Below, piece by piece: positions 54,773 through 63,269 of a DNA stretch of 64,000 nt. The translations under genes were made by a program, and so were the position numbers. Under the pieces are notes generated by a model that was given only the letters and a program-made list of their open reading frames with translations, did not search any database and was not told the DNA's origin. Each line of letters begins with the position of its first letter. Position 1 is the stretch's first letter. This DNA comes from a virus, in IMG/VR virus record IMGVR_UViG_3300020159_001932, positions 62,001 through 126,000 of that record. The stretch is one strand, 5' to 3'.

Positions 54773-56626
54773 ATGTCATATATTATATACACCAGTAGCG
54801 GTACAGTACTAACAACAGTAGCAACAGGTAAAGTTAATACCTCTACTACAAGTTTGACACTTGTAGGACGCGATCTTCTTAATTATGGGCGAGCTTGGAA
54901 TCAAAATTTAGTTTATCTTTTAAGTAATTTTGCAAGTCCGAATAATAAATCACCTAAAAATCCTATACTAGGACAAACATGGTACGATTCTACAAGTAAA
55001 AGATTTAAAGTCTATAAAGGGTCGTCGTTTGAAGCAGTTGGCGGCGTAGAGATAGATAATACAGAACCAGTTGGACAATTTCCAGGTGAATTTTGGTATG
55101 ATCCAGAAAGTAAAAATTTAAATTTTTTAACTGACGAAGATCAATATATAACTTTAACATCATTTCCTATTACCGATCAAAGCGGCTGGAAATATCCCTT
55201 AACACCTATATATGATACTAATACAAACACTAGACATTTAACTCTGTTAAAATCGTCTGGTGAGGTAGTTGGTGCGTTGTCAAGAGAAGATTTTATAGTT
55301 GGAAAAGACGATTCTACATCTACATTTTCAAGGGCAGGAACAGATTCATTTGTTATTGTTAATGGCCTAACATTAGTTGACGATTTAAGGTTCTCTAACG
55401 GTTTTGTTACAGGTGATTTGACAGTCGGAGGGACTGTAACTGCTCAAAAGTTAATAGTTGAATTTACTACTGTTACAACACAAATTGTAACAACCGACGA
55501 TATTATTAAAACTAGCAATGTATCAAATGCAGTGTCTACTACTACAGGTGCTCTTCAGGTAGCTGGCGGAGCCGGGTTTGGTAAAGATTTATGGATTGGC
55601 GGCAAGGTACGAATCATACAAACATTGAACGTAGGTGGAACTACAACTGTGAGCGGAAGTATTGTTCCGACTGCAACGGGAGTGTACGATCTAGGAACTC
55701 CTTCAAATAGATTTGGTACATTGTATATCAGTAGTTCAACTATAGATTTTGGCAACAGTGCTATAATATCATCATTTGGCAATCAAATAATAATTGATAA
55801 TTTAGTTTCAACAAATTCATTATTATCAAATTTAACTGCTGCAAATTTCACAGCTACCACGGCTAAGATTGTTAATGGATTGCAAGTCGGCGGTGAAATA
55901 ACTGCAACCAATGCAACCGTAACAAATAATTTAAGAGTAAACGGTGTTGCAACTGCAACTAATCTAACTGTAACAAACAACTTAAAAGTTAACGGTGCAA
56001 TTACTACTACAAATTTAACAGTAACTGGTGTAGCATCAATACCTGTGCTATCTGGATTTACTGCAACCAATGTAACAATTACAGGCAATTTAAATGTAGC
56101 AGGACATACAACTGTTGGCCCACTGGTATCGTCGGCATTTACTGCCACTACAGCAATAGTAACAGGTAACTTAACTGTATCTGGATATACAAGTGCCGGT
56201 CCATTAGTAGCAACATCATTTACTGCTACTACAGCAAGAGTAACAGGTAACTTAAACGTAGGCGGTGCAATATATTCAACTGGAAATATTACAGCGTTCT
56301 ATGGTGCTCCTTCTGATTCAAGGTTCAAAGAAAATGTGCGTAATATTGAATCTGCCCTTGCCAAGGTAAAAGAAATTAACGGTGTTACTTTTGATTGGAC
56401 ACAAGAGTTTCTAGACAATGAATACAAAAAGAGTGGATTAAATCTAAAAAAACACGACTTAGGAGTTATTGCTCAAGAAGTAGAAGCAGTTGTTCCTGAG
56501 GTAGTTGATACTCGAGATGACGGATTTAAATTTGTTAAGTATGAAAAATTGGCAGGATTATTAATTGAAGCAATTAAAGAGCTTGACACAAAGCTAGAAG
56601 ATATTAAGAAACAGATAGGAATATAA
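54773..56626 (+). CDS. Tail fibre with C-terminal S74-type intramolecular chaperone
   Basis: A 617-residue fibre. The N-terminal ~130 residues (GQTWYDSTSKRFKVYKGSSF; EFWYD) are shared with the following gene. A Gly-rich TGALQVAGGAGFGKDLWIGG repeat at about 262-281 nearly equals one in the gene at 245-1444. Tandem TxTNLTVTxNLxVxG units follow to about 505. From ~512 there is a Peptidase_S74 chaperone domain: SDSRFKENVRNIESAL, then NGVTFDW and LGVIAQEVEAVVPEVV, ending in a coiled coil. S74 domains trimerise the fibre and often cleave themselves at the Ser of the SDxR motif. Confidence 0.85.
   Translation: MSYIIYTSSGTVLTTVATGKVNTSTTSLTLVGRDLLNYGRAWNQNLVYLLSNFASPNNKSPKNPILGQTWYDSTSKRFKVYKGSSFEAVGGVEIDNTEPVGQFPGEFWYDPESKNLNFLTDEDQYITLTSFPITDQSGWKYPLTPIYDTNTNTRHLTLLKSSGEVVGALSREDFIVGKDDSTSTFSRAGTDSFVIVNGLTLVDDLRFSNGFVTGDLTVGGTVTAQKLIVEFTTVTTQIVTTDDIIKTSNVSNAVSTTTGALQVAGGAGFGKDLWIGGKVRIIQTLNVGGTTTVSGSIVPTATGVYDLGTPSNRFGTLYISSSTIDFGNSAIISSFGNQIIIDNLVSTNSLLSNLTAANFTATTAKIVNGLQVGGEITATNATVTNNLRVNGVATATNLTVTNNLKVNGAITTTNLTVTGVASIPVLSGFTATNVTITGNLNVAGHTTVGPLVSSAFTATTAIVTGNLTVSGYTSAGPLVATSFTATTARVTGNLNVGGAIYSTGNITAFYGAPSDSRFKENVRNIESALAKVKEINGVTFDWTQEFLDNEYKKSGLNLKKHDLGVIAQEVEAVVPEVVDTRDDGFKFVKYEKLAGLLIEAIKELDTKLEDIKKQIGI
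56138..56255 (+). repeat. 81-nt direct repeat in the S74 fibre gene
   Basis: 37-nt copies at 56138-56174 and 56219-56255 differ at two positions and are 27 codons apart, encoding FTATTAxVTGNL. Looser copies lie upstream to about 55890. Confidence 0.8.
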
Positions 56627-56627
56627 A

Positions 56628-57827
56628 ATGCCATATATTTTAACAAAAACCAATGGAACAATTTTAACAACGGTGCAAGATGCATCGACGGATAACTCTA
56701 CTAGCCTGACGTTTGTTGGAAGAAATTATTCAGGATATGGTCGTCCCATTGAAGAAAATTTTGTTAGATTGTTAGAAAATTTTTCCAATACTACAAAACC
56801 GAGTAAACCGGTTCAAGGACAGTTCTGGTTTGACAATACTCCTACTGTACGTAGGATGAAGATTTGTTACGACGGTGCTCGATTTAAAGATATTTCTAAT
56901 ATTCCTTATAACTCATCGCCGCCCACTGATCCTAATACTGGAGATTTATGGTGGGATTCTTTAAATAATCAAATTAAAGTCTACGATTCAGTTAATAATA
57001 TATGGATTGCAAGTCAGCCATTTGGTGGTGCAAGCAGTTCCTGGGATTTCGCTAGAATTGAAGACTCTCTGTCTATTGAAAGAGATGCAATCAGCGGCTA
57101 CCTGGGTAGTACCTTAACTGTAATATTTTCTGCTAATAGGTATAATACTCTAGCTTCACTTCCTATTAATGCTCGCTTTCCAAAGGTGGCGCCTGGTATT
57201 ACACTTCCTAATGCCAATCCTGTTACTGGCAGTTCTGCAAATTCTACATCAACTGGATTTCTACTTTGGGGAACAGCAGCTGACGCTTTAAAAACTCAGA
57301 AAGTAGACATAGCAGAAACCGTAAGTACAACTACTCAATATATAACTATTGTTTCAAATACTAACGGTTCGGAAAAATTATATACCACATCTACATTTTA
57401 CTTCGAACCGTCGACCAATGTTTTAAATGCAACGGCCTCAAGTGCTTTGTATGCCGACATTGCCGAACGTTATGAAGCAGATGCAATCTATGAGCCTGGC
57501 ACTGTTTTAATGCATGGTGGCAAAAACGAGGTTACTATTGCTATTTTACATGCTACAACAGCAGTAGCAGGAATTGTATCTACAAAACCCGCATATATGA
57601 TGAATTCTGAGGCAGGATCTGACGAAACTCACCCCTTTATTGCCTTAAAAGGCCGTGTTCCTTGCAAGATTTGTGGCCCTGTAAAGAAAGGCGACCTACT
57701 AGTTGCCAGCGGATACAAACCGGGTTATGCTACAAAGAAACAAGATTCGGATAGTTCCGATGCTGTAATAGGAAAGGCCCTACAAGATTTTGCAGGGCCT
57801 TTTGGTGTCGTTGAAGTTAAAGTCTAA
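56628..57827 (+). CDS. Tail fibre / adhesin-type protein, paralogue of the preceding fibre N-terminus
   Basis: A 399-residue protein starting one base after the previous stop. Its first ~130 residues repeat the layout of the S74 fibre (TLVGRD/TFVGRNY, GQFWFDNT, GDLWWDS), so both may attach to the same baseplate site. The last ~110 residues (AERYEADAIYEPGTVLMHGG; HATTAVAGIVSTKPAY; VPCKICGPVKKGDLLVASGY) resemble C-terminal domains of self-processing or receptor-contacting fibre tips. The gene ends convergently with thyA, overlapping it by four bases, and its 3' end holds a terminator. Confidence 0.65.
   Translation: MPYILTKTNGTILTTVQDASTDNSTSLTFVGRNYSGYGRPIEENFVRLLENFSNTTKPSKPVQGQFWFDNTPTVRRMKICYDGARFKDISNIPYNSSPPTDPNTGDLWWDSLNNQIKVYDSVNNIWIASQPFGGASSSWDFARIEDSLSIERDAISGYLGSTLTVIFSANRYNTLASLPINARFPKVAPGITLPNANPVTGSSANSTSTGFLLWGTAADALKTQKVDIAETVSTTTQYITIVSNTNGSEKLYTTSTFYFEPSTNVLNATASSALYADIAERYEADAIYEPGTVLMHGGKNEVTIAILHATTAVAGIVSTKPAYMMNSEAGSDETHPFIALKGRVPCKICGPVKKGDLLVASGYKPGYATKKQDSDSSDAVIGKALQDFAGPFGVVEVKV
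57773..57803 (+). terminator. Terminator hairpin within the end of the fibre gene
   Basis: AAAGGCCCT (57773-57781) pairs with AGGGCCTTT (57794-57802), with three extra pairs in the loop, followed by TTTT. It lies inside the last codons of 56628-57827 and is nearly symmetric, so it could stop both the fibre operon and the opposing thyA transcript. Confidence 0.65.
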
Positions 57828-58705
57828 ACAGCCATTGGTGCTTTGATAGCATCGTGGCTTTGATAACCTTCTAACTCAATATCTTCCATTTCAAAGTCTG
57901 TAATAACAGAAATTTCTGGATTTAATTTTAATGTAGGTAGTGGCAATGGCTCTCTAGCCAGTTGTTCTTTTACCTGATCAAAGTGATTAGCGTATATGTG
58001 AGCATCACCAATTGTAATAATTAAATCGCCTACTTCAAAATTACATACCTGTGCAATCATATGAGTAAACAATGCATAACTTGCAATGTTGAACGGCACT
58101 CCCAAAAACATATCTGCACTACGCTGATACATCTGACAACTTAGCTTGCCGTTGTTAACATAGAACTGTGCCATCATATGGCAAGGAGGCAATGCCATAA
58201 AGTCAAGTTCTCCAGGATTCCATGCACTAATAATATGCCGACGACTGTATGGATCTTCTTTTAAACCTGAAATCAATTCTAGTAACTGATCGTGATTTTG
58301 GAGTACAACTTTGTTAATACGGATCAAAGGTTTGCGCCATCTGCGCCATTGCACACCATAGACACGACCCAGGTCCCCAGGATGACGTTGTAGTCGTTTC
58401 TTAACCCAATATGGTGCCTGAGCATTATCAGTCCAGATGGTTTTCTTTTCGCTGAAACGACTTCCGTGCAAAATTTCTCGAAGTCGAAGTTCGTCACCGC
58501 TACCTTCAATAAACCAAAGTAGTTCACTGACAACGGCTCTCCATGCTAACTTTTTAGTTGTGATAGCAGGAAATCCGTCCTCTAAATTAAACCGCATTTG
58601 TAGACCAAAAATACTACGTGTACCAACACCAGTACGATCTGGTCTATCGTCACCATTCTCTAAAATATTTTTTAGAGAACTGAGGTAAACTTTATCTGAA
58701 TGCAT
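57824..58705 (-). CDS. thyA: Thymidylate synthase ThyA
   Basis: A 293-residue dUMP methylase using methylene-tetrahydrofolate. Key motifs in order: RTGVGTRSIFGLQMRF (about 24-39), ELLWFIEGSGD (about 66), GDLGRVYGVQWRRW (about 110), YSRRHIISAWNPGEL (about 150), catalytic Cys in LPPCHM (about 173), QRSADMFLGVPFNIASYALF, and DAHIY near 240. It supplies dTMP for phage DNA synthesis. The ATG overlaps the stop of the preceding gene (TAATG). Many related cyanophages use ThyX instead, so this gene argues for a different lineage or host. Confidence 0.95.
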   Translation of the reverse strand: MHSDKVYLSSLKNILENGDDRPDRTGVGTRSIFGLQMRFNLEDGFPAITTKKLAWRAVVSELLWFIEGSGDELRLREILHGSRFSEKKTIWTDNAQAPYWVKKRLQRHPGDLGRVYGVQWRRWRKPLIRINKVVLQNHDQLLELISGLKEDPYSRRHIISAWNPGELDFMALPPCHMMAQFYVNNGKLSCQMYQRSADMFLGVPFNIASYALFTHMIAQVCNFEVGDLIITIGDAHIYANHFDQVKEQLAREPLPLPTLKLNPEISVITDFEMEDIELEGYQSHDAIKAPMAV

Positions 58706-59298
58706 TATTCAACTTCTTCAGAGATAACTTCTTTTTTCTTACTCTTTGGAGGATCTAGTGCATCTGCCTGCTTACGCAATGCTTGTGCTTCTTTAAAAAG
58801 TTTATCTGCCTTTGAACGAAGTTGTGTTGGCGAGAGATTTTCAATTTCGCCGAGATCTTCGGCTGGTGAAGAAATAATTTCTTCAGTTTTTTTACTTGTT
58901 TTAGGATTAGGTTTAACACCTTCGCTAATAGCAAGTTGGTCAATTGTTACGCCTCTTTGTTCTGCAATTATTTGATTTAACTCGCTGAGTAATACACTTG
59001 CGTTAGGAGCAGGAGTCATAATAACACCCGAAGTTGGTACCTTCTTGAGTAATCCGTTATTATGCAAGGCATCGAGCATGGTATGGCCATCTGGGAATTT
59101 ACGAACCGCAAGAATATCTGCAAGCTCGTTAGCAGACTGTCCGCTGGTATCTTGAATAAGATTCATCATCGAATCATGCCAAGACTCGGGCAAACTGCCT
59201 GCGCCAACTACTAATGCACTACCTGAATCACCAGGTAGTGTTCTATAAACAACGGCAATTTTTGCACCATTGTTTTTCATTTTTCCTACGTGTTTCAT
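58705..59298 (-). CDS. Conserved T4-like phage protein of unknown function
   Basis: A 197-residue protein. The N-terminal ~130 residues form a compact domain (MKHVGKMKNNGAKIAVVYRT; LPESWHDSMMNLIQDTSGQ; LADILAVRKFPDGHTML), as in a family I know from aquatic T4-like phages without known function. The C-terminal 60 residues are Lys/Glu-rich and helical. It is translated from an AAGGAAAA site and coupled to thyA. Confidence 0.65.
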   Translation of the reverse strand: MKHVGKMKNNGAKIAVVYRTLPGDSGSALVVGAGSLPESWHDSMMNLIQDTSGQSANELADILAVRKFPDGHTMLDALHNNGLLKKVPTSGVIMTPAPNASVLLSELNQIIAEQRGVTIDQLAISEGVKPNPKTSKKTEEIISSPAEDLGEIENLSPTQLRSKADKLFKEAQALRKQADALDPPKSKKKEVISEEVE

Positions 59299-59310
59299 AA
59301 ATTTTCCTTT

Positions 59311-59553
59311 TTATTCTGATGCTTGTTGATCAGCATCCTGTGGTTGTGCAGGTGCCACAGCATTTAAAAAATTATTTAAACGATCAAAAACACTGCCTAC
59401 TGCGGTTAATTCTGCACCACCAAACGCACCGCGACGAGATGCTGTGTCAATAATAGCACGAATATTTTGCAAATCGTTGATATTTAATTCGGGCTGGGCA
59501 GGCGCACCATTGATATCTTGTCCTGCTACTTGTGCTTGTTCCATATTTTCCAT
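59311..59553 (-). CDS. Small conserved phage protein
   Basis: An 80-residue acidic protein from the ATG at 59553 (MENMEQAQVAGQ), preceded by AAAAGGA; an upstream ATG at 59595 would overlap the previous gene. The core NINDLQNIRAIIDTASRRGA is predicted helical and ends in a Gln/Pro-rich tail. Similar small proteins occur near this locus in aquatic T4-like phages; the role is unknown. Confidence 0.55.
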   Translation of the reverse strand: MENMEQAQVAGQDINGAPAQPELNINDLQNIRAIIDTASRRGAFGGAELTAVGSVFDRLNNFLNAVAPAQPQDADQQASE

Positions 59554-59566
59554 TTTAAAAGTCCTT

Positions 59567-59845
59567 TTATTTTTTGTGTATATGAGGGCAACCAAGTGTT
59601 AGCATAGTAATTTCTCTAGGATCTTCTAAACCAACTTCAACAACCTCTATCATTTTTTTACTCGAGTCAATTGATAGAGTTTTTTTGATTGCATACCTAC
59701 TATTTAAGTTATAGTTAATCCAGTGGTCTAACATTTTGATATCAACTAAACTAATAGTAATTTTACCAAAATGTTCAGGAATGAAGTCAAGTTTCCTTAA
59801 CTTCAACACTCCCAACGGATTAACTTCGCCTCTACTTAGAGCCAT
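59567..59845 (-). CDS. Small protein of unknown function
   Basis: A 92-residue protein (MALSRGEVNPLGVLKLRKLD) starting three bases after the VWA gene, so probably cotranscribed with it. It is mixed alpha/beta with a CPHIH near the C-terminus that could bind metal. No family recognised. Confidence 0.5.
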   Translation of the reverse strand: MALSRGEVNPLGVLKLRKLDFIPEHFGKITISLVDIKMLDHWINYNLNSRYAIKKTLSIDSSKKMIEVVEVGLEDPREITMLTLGCPHIHKK

Positions 59846-59848
59846 GAT

Positions 59849-61108
59849 TTACTTATAATGTGCAGTCTGACCAAACGGAGCAATGATACTATCGTTGCCG
59901 TGAACAATAAACAAAGTGTCACAATACTCTTCATCACCCCAACTACCACAAGGATATCCATCAGTAAACATGATAAACTTTTTAGGGTTGATATCGTTGT
60001 CTTTCATAAATTGCCAGTTGGCTTCAAAATCTGTGCCGCCGCCGCCCATGCATTTATAATCATTGATGTCCTCGGCAGTATCTCCGGTAAATTTTTGATA
60101 GTTATAAATTTCAGTATCAAAGCACCACAGATCTAATTTAAAGTCTTTGTATTCTTCCATAATACCTTTAACTTCGCTTAGGAAATCTTTGGCCATGGTA
60201 TCTGAAATACTACCAGACATGTCAATACAAACAGAAACATCAATTGTTTCTTCATTCATCATGCCAGGGAGTATAGCACCACAATGTTGAGATTTGCGGT
60301 TAGGTCTACTGAAACTAAAGTTGCTCTTAAGAATGCTCTGGATATTCATACGCAACATCTGGCGCCAATCCATTTTAGGTTCAGTGAATGATTGGATCAT
60401 ACGTGCTACTCCGGCAGGAATCCTGCCAGCACCTGCAGCCTGTGCCGCGGCAACCATAGCCTCTTTAATCTCGTCACGGATCTGTTTCTTTTCTTCAGCA
60501 GTCAGTTTAGGACGCTTACCCTTGCCTTCTCCGTCACCGTCTTGATCATCACCGTCGCCTTCGCCTTCCTCGCCGTCTAGGTGCTCATCGAGCAATTCTC
60601 CAAGATCGTTAATGTTAATTTTAACTGCCTTAGATTCAAGTTCTTCGTAGATTTCTTCGTAGCTCTTACCACGATACTTGTTGTCTTGGAAAATTTTAAT
60701 CCAATCTGGCACTTCACCAATGCGCTCATCTTTAAGAATTTGATTAGCGGCATAGTCAGCGGCAATGTTAGACAACTGAGGATCTCGGTTTTCTCGACGA
60801 CCCATGTGATCAAATACATTATGTAGGACTTCGTGTGCAAATCCAAACTCAGCCTGCTTAGGAGTGAGTTTATTTACAAAATCGTTATTGTAATAGAAAT
60901 GCCGGCCGTCTGTGGCCAAAGTACCGCACCATTCTGTAGCATCTACTAGCTTAAGACGAGTAGCCAAATTGCCAAAGAAAGGATGACGGAGCAAAAGACC
61001 AATACGAGCCGTAACAAGTTTTTCTACAATTTTGTTCTTTTCGGCTTGTGTAAAATCTCGTTTTTGGATTTTATTGCCTTTTGTAGCAGTGGTGCTCTTT
61101 GATGACAT
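59849..61108 (-). CDS. VWA-domain protein with metallopeptidase-like N-terminus (DUF2201 type)
   Basis: A 419-residue protein. An N-terminal segment has a zinc-protease-like HEVLH motif (about residue 91) within FGFAHEVLHNVFDHMGRREN. Residues ~165-215 are an acidic DGEEGEGDGDDQDGDG linker. The C-terminal von Willebrand A domain has a complete MIDAS: DMSGS near 294, the Thr in GGGTDF near 355 and Asp in FTDGYP near 382. This layout fits the DUF2201 family, usually encoded next to MoxR ATPases as their substrate adaptor. It has its own sigma70 promoter. Whether the HExxH is catalytic is unknown. Confidence 0.8.
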   Translation of the reverse strand: MSSKSTTATKGNKIQKRDFTQAEKNKIVEKLVTARIGLLLRHPFFGNLATRLKLVDATEWCGTLATDGRHFYYNNDFVNKLTPKQAEFGFAHEVLHNVFDHMGRRENRDPQLSNIAADYAANQILKDERIGEVPDWIKIFQDNKYRGKSYEEIYEELESKAVKININDLGELLDEHLDGEEGEGDGDDQDGDGEGKGKRPKLTAEEKKQIRDEIKEAMVAAAQAAGAGRIPAGVARMIQSFTEPKMDWRQMLRMNIQSILKSNFSFSRPNRKSQHCGAILPGMMNEETIDVSVCIDMSGSISDTMAKDFLSEVKGIMEEYKDFKLDLWCFDTEIYNYQKFTGDTAEDINDYKCMGGGGTDFEANWQFMKDNDINPKKFIMFTDGYPCGSWGDEEYCDTLFIVHGNDSIIAPFGQTAHYK

Positions 61109-61135
61109 AATAACTTCCTTTAGTGTATGTATTTA

Positions 61136-61164
61136 ATTATACACTCAAATTGAAAAAAGTGCAA
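61136..61164 (-). promoter_or_regulatory. Sigma70 promoter of the VWA gene
   Basis: Minus strand: TTGCAC (61159-61164), 17-nt spacer, perfect TATAAT (61136-61141), followed by TAAATACATAC. It lies 28 nt upstream of the ATG at 61108, just after the moxR terminator. Confidence 0.8.
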
Positions 61165-61167
61165 GTA

Positions 61168-61191
61168 TTAAAGGCCCCAAAGGGCCTTTAA
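61168..61191 (-). terminator. Terminator after moxR
   Basis: A ten-base stem TTAAAGGCCC/GGGCCTTTAA with a four-base loop directly after the stop codon. The T-run is interrupted, so termination may be partial. It overlaps the VWA promoter region by position only upstream. Confidence 0.65.
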
Positions 61192-62274
61192 TTAACCTTC
61201 CATTGCAGTAATAATAAACTTACCGTATTTGTCGTGGAAACGATCAAAGTTCTGCAATTTAGATGCATCAAACGGTAGTTGATAATTTGTCAACGCTACC
61301 TTTGCACCCATAACAACCAATTCGGTTGGAAAATTATCCATCATAAAGCCAAAGAAGTTATCTGCCATAGCATCCCAATCTTTGACTTTCTTCTCGTGTG
61401 CAGTCTGAAGTTCGTAGCACATAGAAACAGTCAATGAATACATCGCAGAAATTTCTTTGATATCGCACTTCTTAACCTTACCTGCCAAAATATCTTCAGG
61501 CTTGGGCATCTGTTTGGCTACTTTGCGGTGAGCCATAAACTTAACAGCGAGACCTTCACCGATAGCACCTGCAACCAAATCGGTTAGTGTGTTTTCTGGC
61601 AAGTCATCGTCTTGCAGAAGTTCACTGACAAAACTCCAAGAACGAGGAGTGGCAAATGCACGACTTGAAGATTTTGGATCAAAGTCGTACAAGTCTTGTT
61701 TGGCAAAGCCAACATAACCGACAACCTGTTCGTGAATACGATTGGTAGTAGCCCACTGGAGCCAATCTTCGTAATCAGATTTTAGTTCAATGTGAACAAA
61801 ACGGTTTGCCAACGGAGCAGGCATACGATAAGTAACACCTTTGTCGGTTTCACGGTTACCGGCAGCAACAATTGAAACACCCTTTGGAAGGATATATGTA
61901 CCAACACGACGATTCAAGATCAGCTGATAGGCAGCTGCCTGTGTAGCAGGAGCGGCAGAGTTCAACTCATCCAAGAACAGAATAGCAGTAGACTCAGGAT
62001 CAGTGGGCAATTCTGCTGGAGGAGCCCAGGTCATAGAATTTTCTGTACTGTTGTAATAAGGAATACCCTTAATGTCAGTGGGTTCCCACAAACTCAAACG
62101 AACGTCAATTACATCGCGATTTTGTTCGTCTCCAATTTGTTTGACAATATCGGATTTGCCGATACCTGGAGGACCCCACATAAAAACAGGACGCTGAATT
62201 TTGATACACTTACGAATACTACGTTTGGCTTCGTTAGGAGTAACAGTACGATTTGAAGAAATTTGCTCGGCCAT
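61192..62274 (-). CDS. MoxR-type AAA+ ATPase (CobS-like family of T4-like phages)
   Basis: A 360-residue AAA+ protein. Walker A is GPPGIGKSD (about 35-43), Walker B ILFLDELNSA (about 93-102), sensor 1 VAAGNRETD (about 143) and an arginine-finger region MPAPLANRFVHIEL (about 158). The pattern is the AAA_5/MoxR clade, which remodels protein complexes with a VWA partner; phage members are often annotated CobS. Its partner is the next gene at 59849. A near-perfect sigma70 promoter lies 61 nt upstream and a terminator follows. The target in the infected cell is unknown. Confidence 0.85.
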   Translation of the reverse strand: MAEQISSNRTVTPNEAKRSIRKCIKIQRPVFMWGPPGIGKSDIVKQIGDEQNRDVIDVRLSLWEPTDIKGIPYYNSTENSMTWAPPAELPTDPESTAILFLDELNSAAPATQAAAYQLILNRRVGTYILPKGVSIVAAGNRETDKGVTYRMPAPLANRFVHIELKSDYEDWLQWATTNRIHEQVVGYVGFAKQDLYDFDPKSSSRAFATPRSWSFVSELLQDDDLPENTLTDLVAGAIGEGLAVKFMAHRKVAKQMPKPEDILAGKVKKCDIKEISAMYSLTVSMCYELQTAHEKKVKDWDAMADNFFGFMMDNFPTELVVMGAKVALTNYQLPFDASKLQNFDRFHDKYGKFIITAMEG

Positions 62275-62334
62275 TTTGCGCTTTCAAAAATTTGAGTTTA
62301 AAAATATTGATGCGGTGCGCTTCAATATGTATTA

Positions 62335-62363
62335 ATTATACGCTTATTTTGCAGGTACGTCAA
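62335..62363 (-). promoter_or_regulatory. Sigma70 promoter of the MoxR-type ATPase gene
   Basis: Minus strand: TTGACG (62358-62363, five of six), 17-nt spacer, perfect TATAAT (62335-62340), followed by TAATACATA. The -10 and downstream bases match those of the VWA promoter. The -35 lies in the 3' end of the preceding gene. Confidence 0.85.
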
Positions 62364-62727
62364 GCGATTTTGCTTTTGCTGTGGTAAATTTTTGAATGTT
62401 GCCAGAAAACAACACAAGTTGTACAGCCATTTTATCGTCAAATACGTAAATTTCTTTTTTACAAAGATACCAAGGACAGGTAATAAAATTGTCTAATCTT
62501 AAAATTAACTGATTGGTATAATCCATTTCGGAGTCAAATCTTACACAATGGGGTTTAACATATCTTGTTAAATTGGCAAACCCTTCATCTGTTAATTTTA
62601 ATCCACCCTTGTCCTTTTTTCTAGGGTTCTGCCACCAGCTGGCAGTAAGTTTTCGAAGGCTTTTTTCGTCTAAAGGAAGCCCCGATTGTTCGGCTATATA
62701 TTTGGTTATTTCATTCTTCTTGTACAT
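62344..62727 (-). CDS. Conserved phage protein of unknown function
   Basis: A 127-residue basic protein starting MYKKNEITKYIAEQ, with a SWWQNPRKKDKGGLKLTDEG stretch that reads like a small winged-helix or adaptor segment, then FITCPWYLCKKEIYVFDDKM. I recall similar proteins in aquatic T4-like phages without function. Its start overlaps the preceding gene by 17 nt. Confidence 0.55.
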   Translation of the reverse strand: MYKKNEITKYIAEQSGLPLDEKSLRKLTASWWQNPRKKDKGGLKLTDEGFANLTRYVKPHCVRFDSEMDYTNQLILRLDNFITCPWYLCKKEIYVFDDKMAVQLVLFSGNIQKFTTAKAKSLDVPAK

Positions 62728-63010
62728 TAGTTAACTGTTCGCCTGTGGTTAACTTAAAAACAGTAAAGTCGCTGGTATTGAATGTTTTGTTTAATTTTTC
62801 GGCAAGATTAATAGCATGTCCAGAATTTGAAAAACTAACCTTTTTATATTTTGGTCCCAACTGCTGGGCTACAATACTAGTAGTTTTTAGATTAATTGGT
62901 TTGTCTTTATAAAATACTGCCCAAATAGCATCTGCCTCTAAAACTTGCTCTGTTTTATAGGTTTTTTTATTAGTTACTTCTAATAAGACATTTGGTTTAG
63001 GCCTGCTCAT
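62711..63010 (-). CDS. Small protein of unknown function
   Basis: A 99-residue protein (MSRPKPNVLLEVTNKKTYK) with a mixed alpha/beta, Lys-rich sequence and a GGAG ribosome site. A late-promoter-like ATAAATAT lies upstream. Overlap with the next gene indicates cotranscription. Confidence 0.5.
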   Translation of the reverse strand: MSRPKPNVLLEVTNKKTYKTEQVLEADAIWAVFYKDKPINLKTTSIVAQQLGPKYKKVSFSNSGHAINLAEKLNKTFNTSDFTVFKLTTGEQLTNVQEE

Positions 63011-63037
63011 ATATACGATTCTCCGAAAAGTGCGTAT

Positions 63038-63045
63038 ATATTTAT
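63038..63045 (-). promoter_or_regulatory. Late-promoter-like element (CATAAATATATA)
   Basis: The minus-strand core ATAAATAT lies 28 nt before the ATG at 63010, in a 46-nt gap. It differs by one base from TATAAATA; a role in early-region genes would be unexpected, so confidence is low. Confidence 0.3.
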
Positions 63046-63056
63046 GAAAAAACCAA

Positions 63057-63269
63057 TTAAAATGTTCCGCCGTTTAATTTGACAACAATGTCTTCCTGCA
63101 ATCCGGATGGAGAGCTTTCTCCTGCAAGTCTTGCTAGTACAACACTAAGGCTATTTTGAAGGTCCGTTACTTCTTTGATAGTTAATGTAAGATTTTTTTG
63201 GTTGGTTTTAACAGCTAGTCTTGCCTTATCTAAAAAATCTTCAATGGGTAATGTGTTTAAATTTTTCAT
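63057..63269 (-). CDS. Small protein of unknown function
   Basis: A 70-residue protein (MKNLNTLPIEDFLDKARLAV) predicted to form two helices with a short C-terminal strand. Its ATG overlaps the preceding stop by four bases (ATGA type), indicating translational coupling. Confidence 0.5.
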   Translation of the reverse strand: MKNLNTLPIEDFLDKARLAVKTNQKNLTLTIKEVTDLQNSLSVVLARLAGESSPSGLQEDIVVKLNGGTF

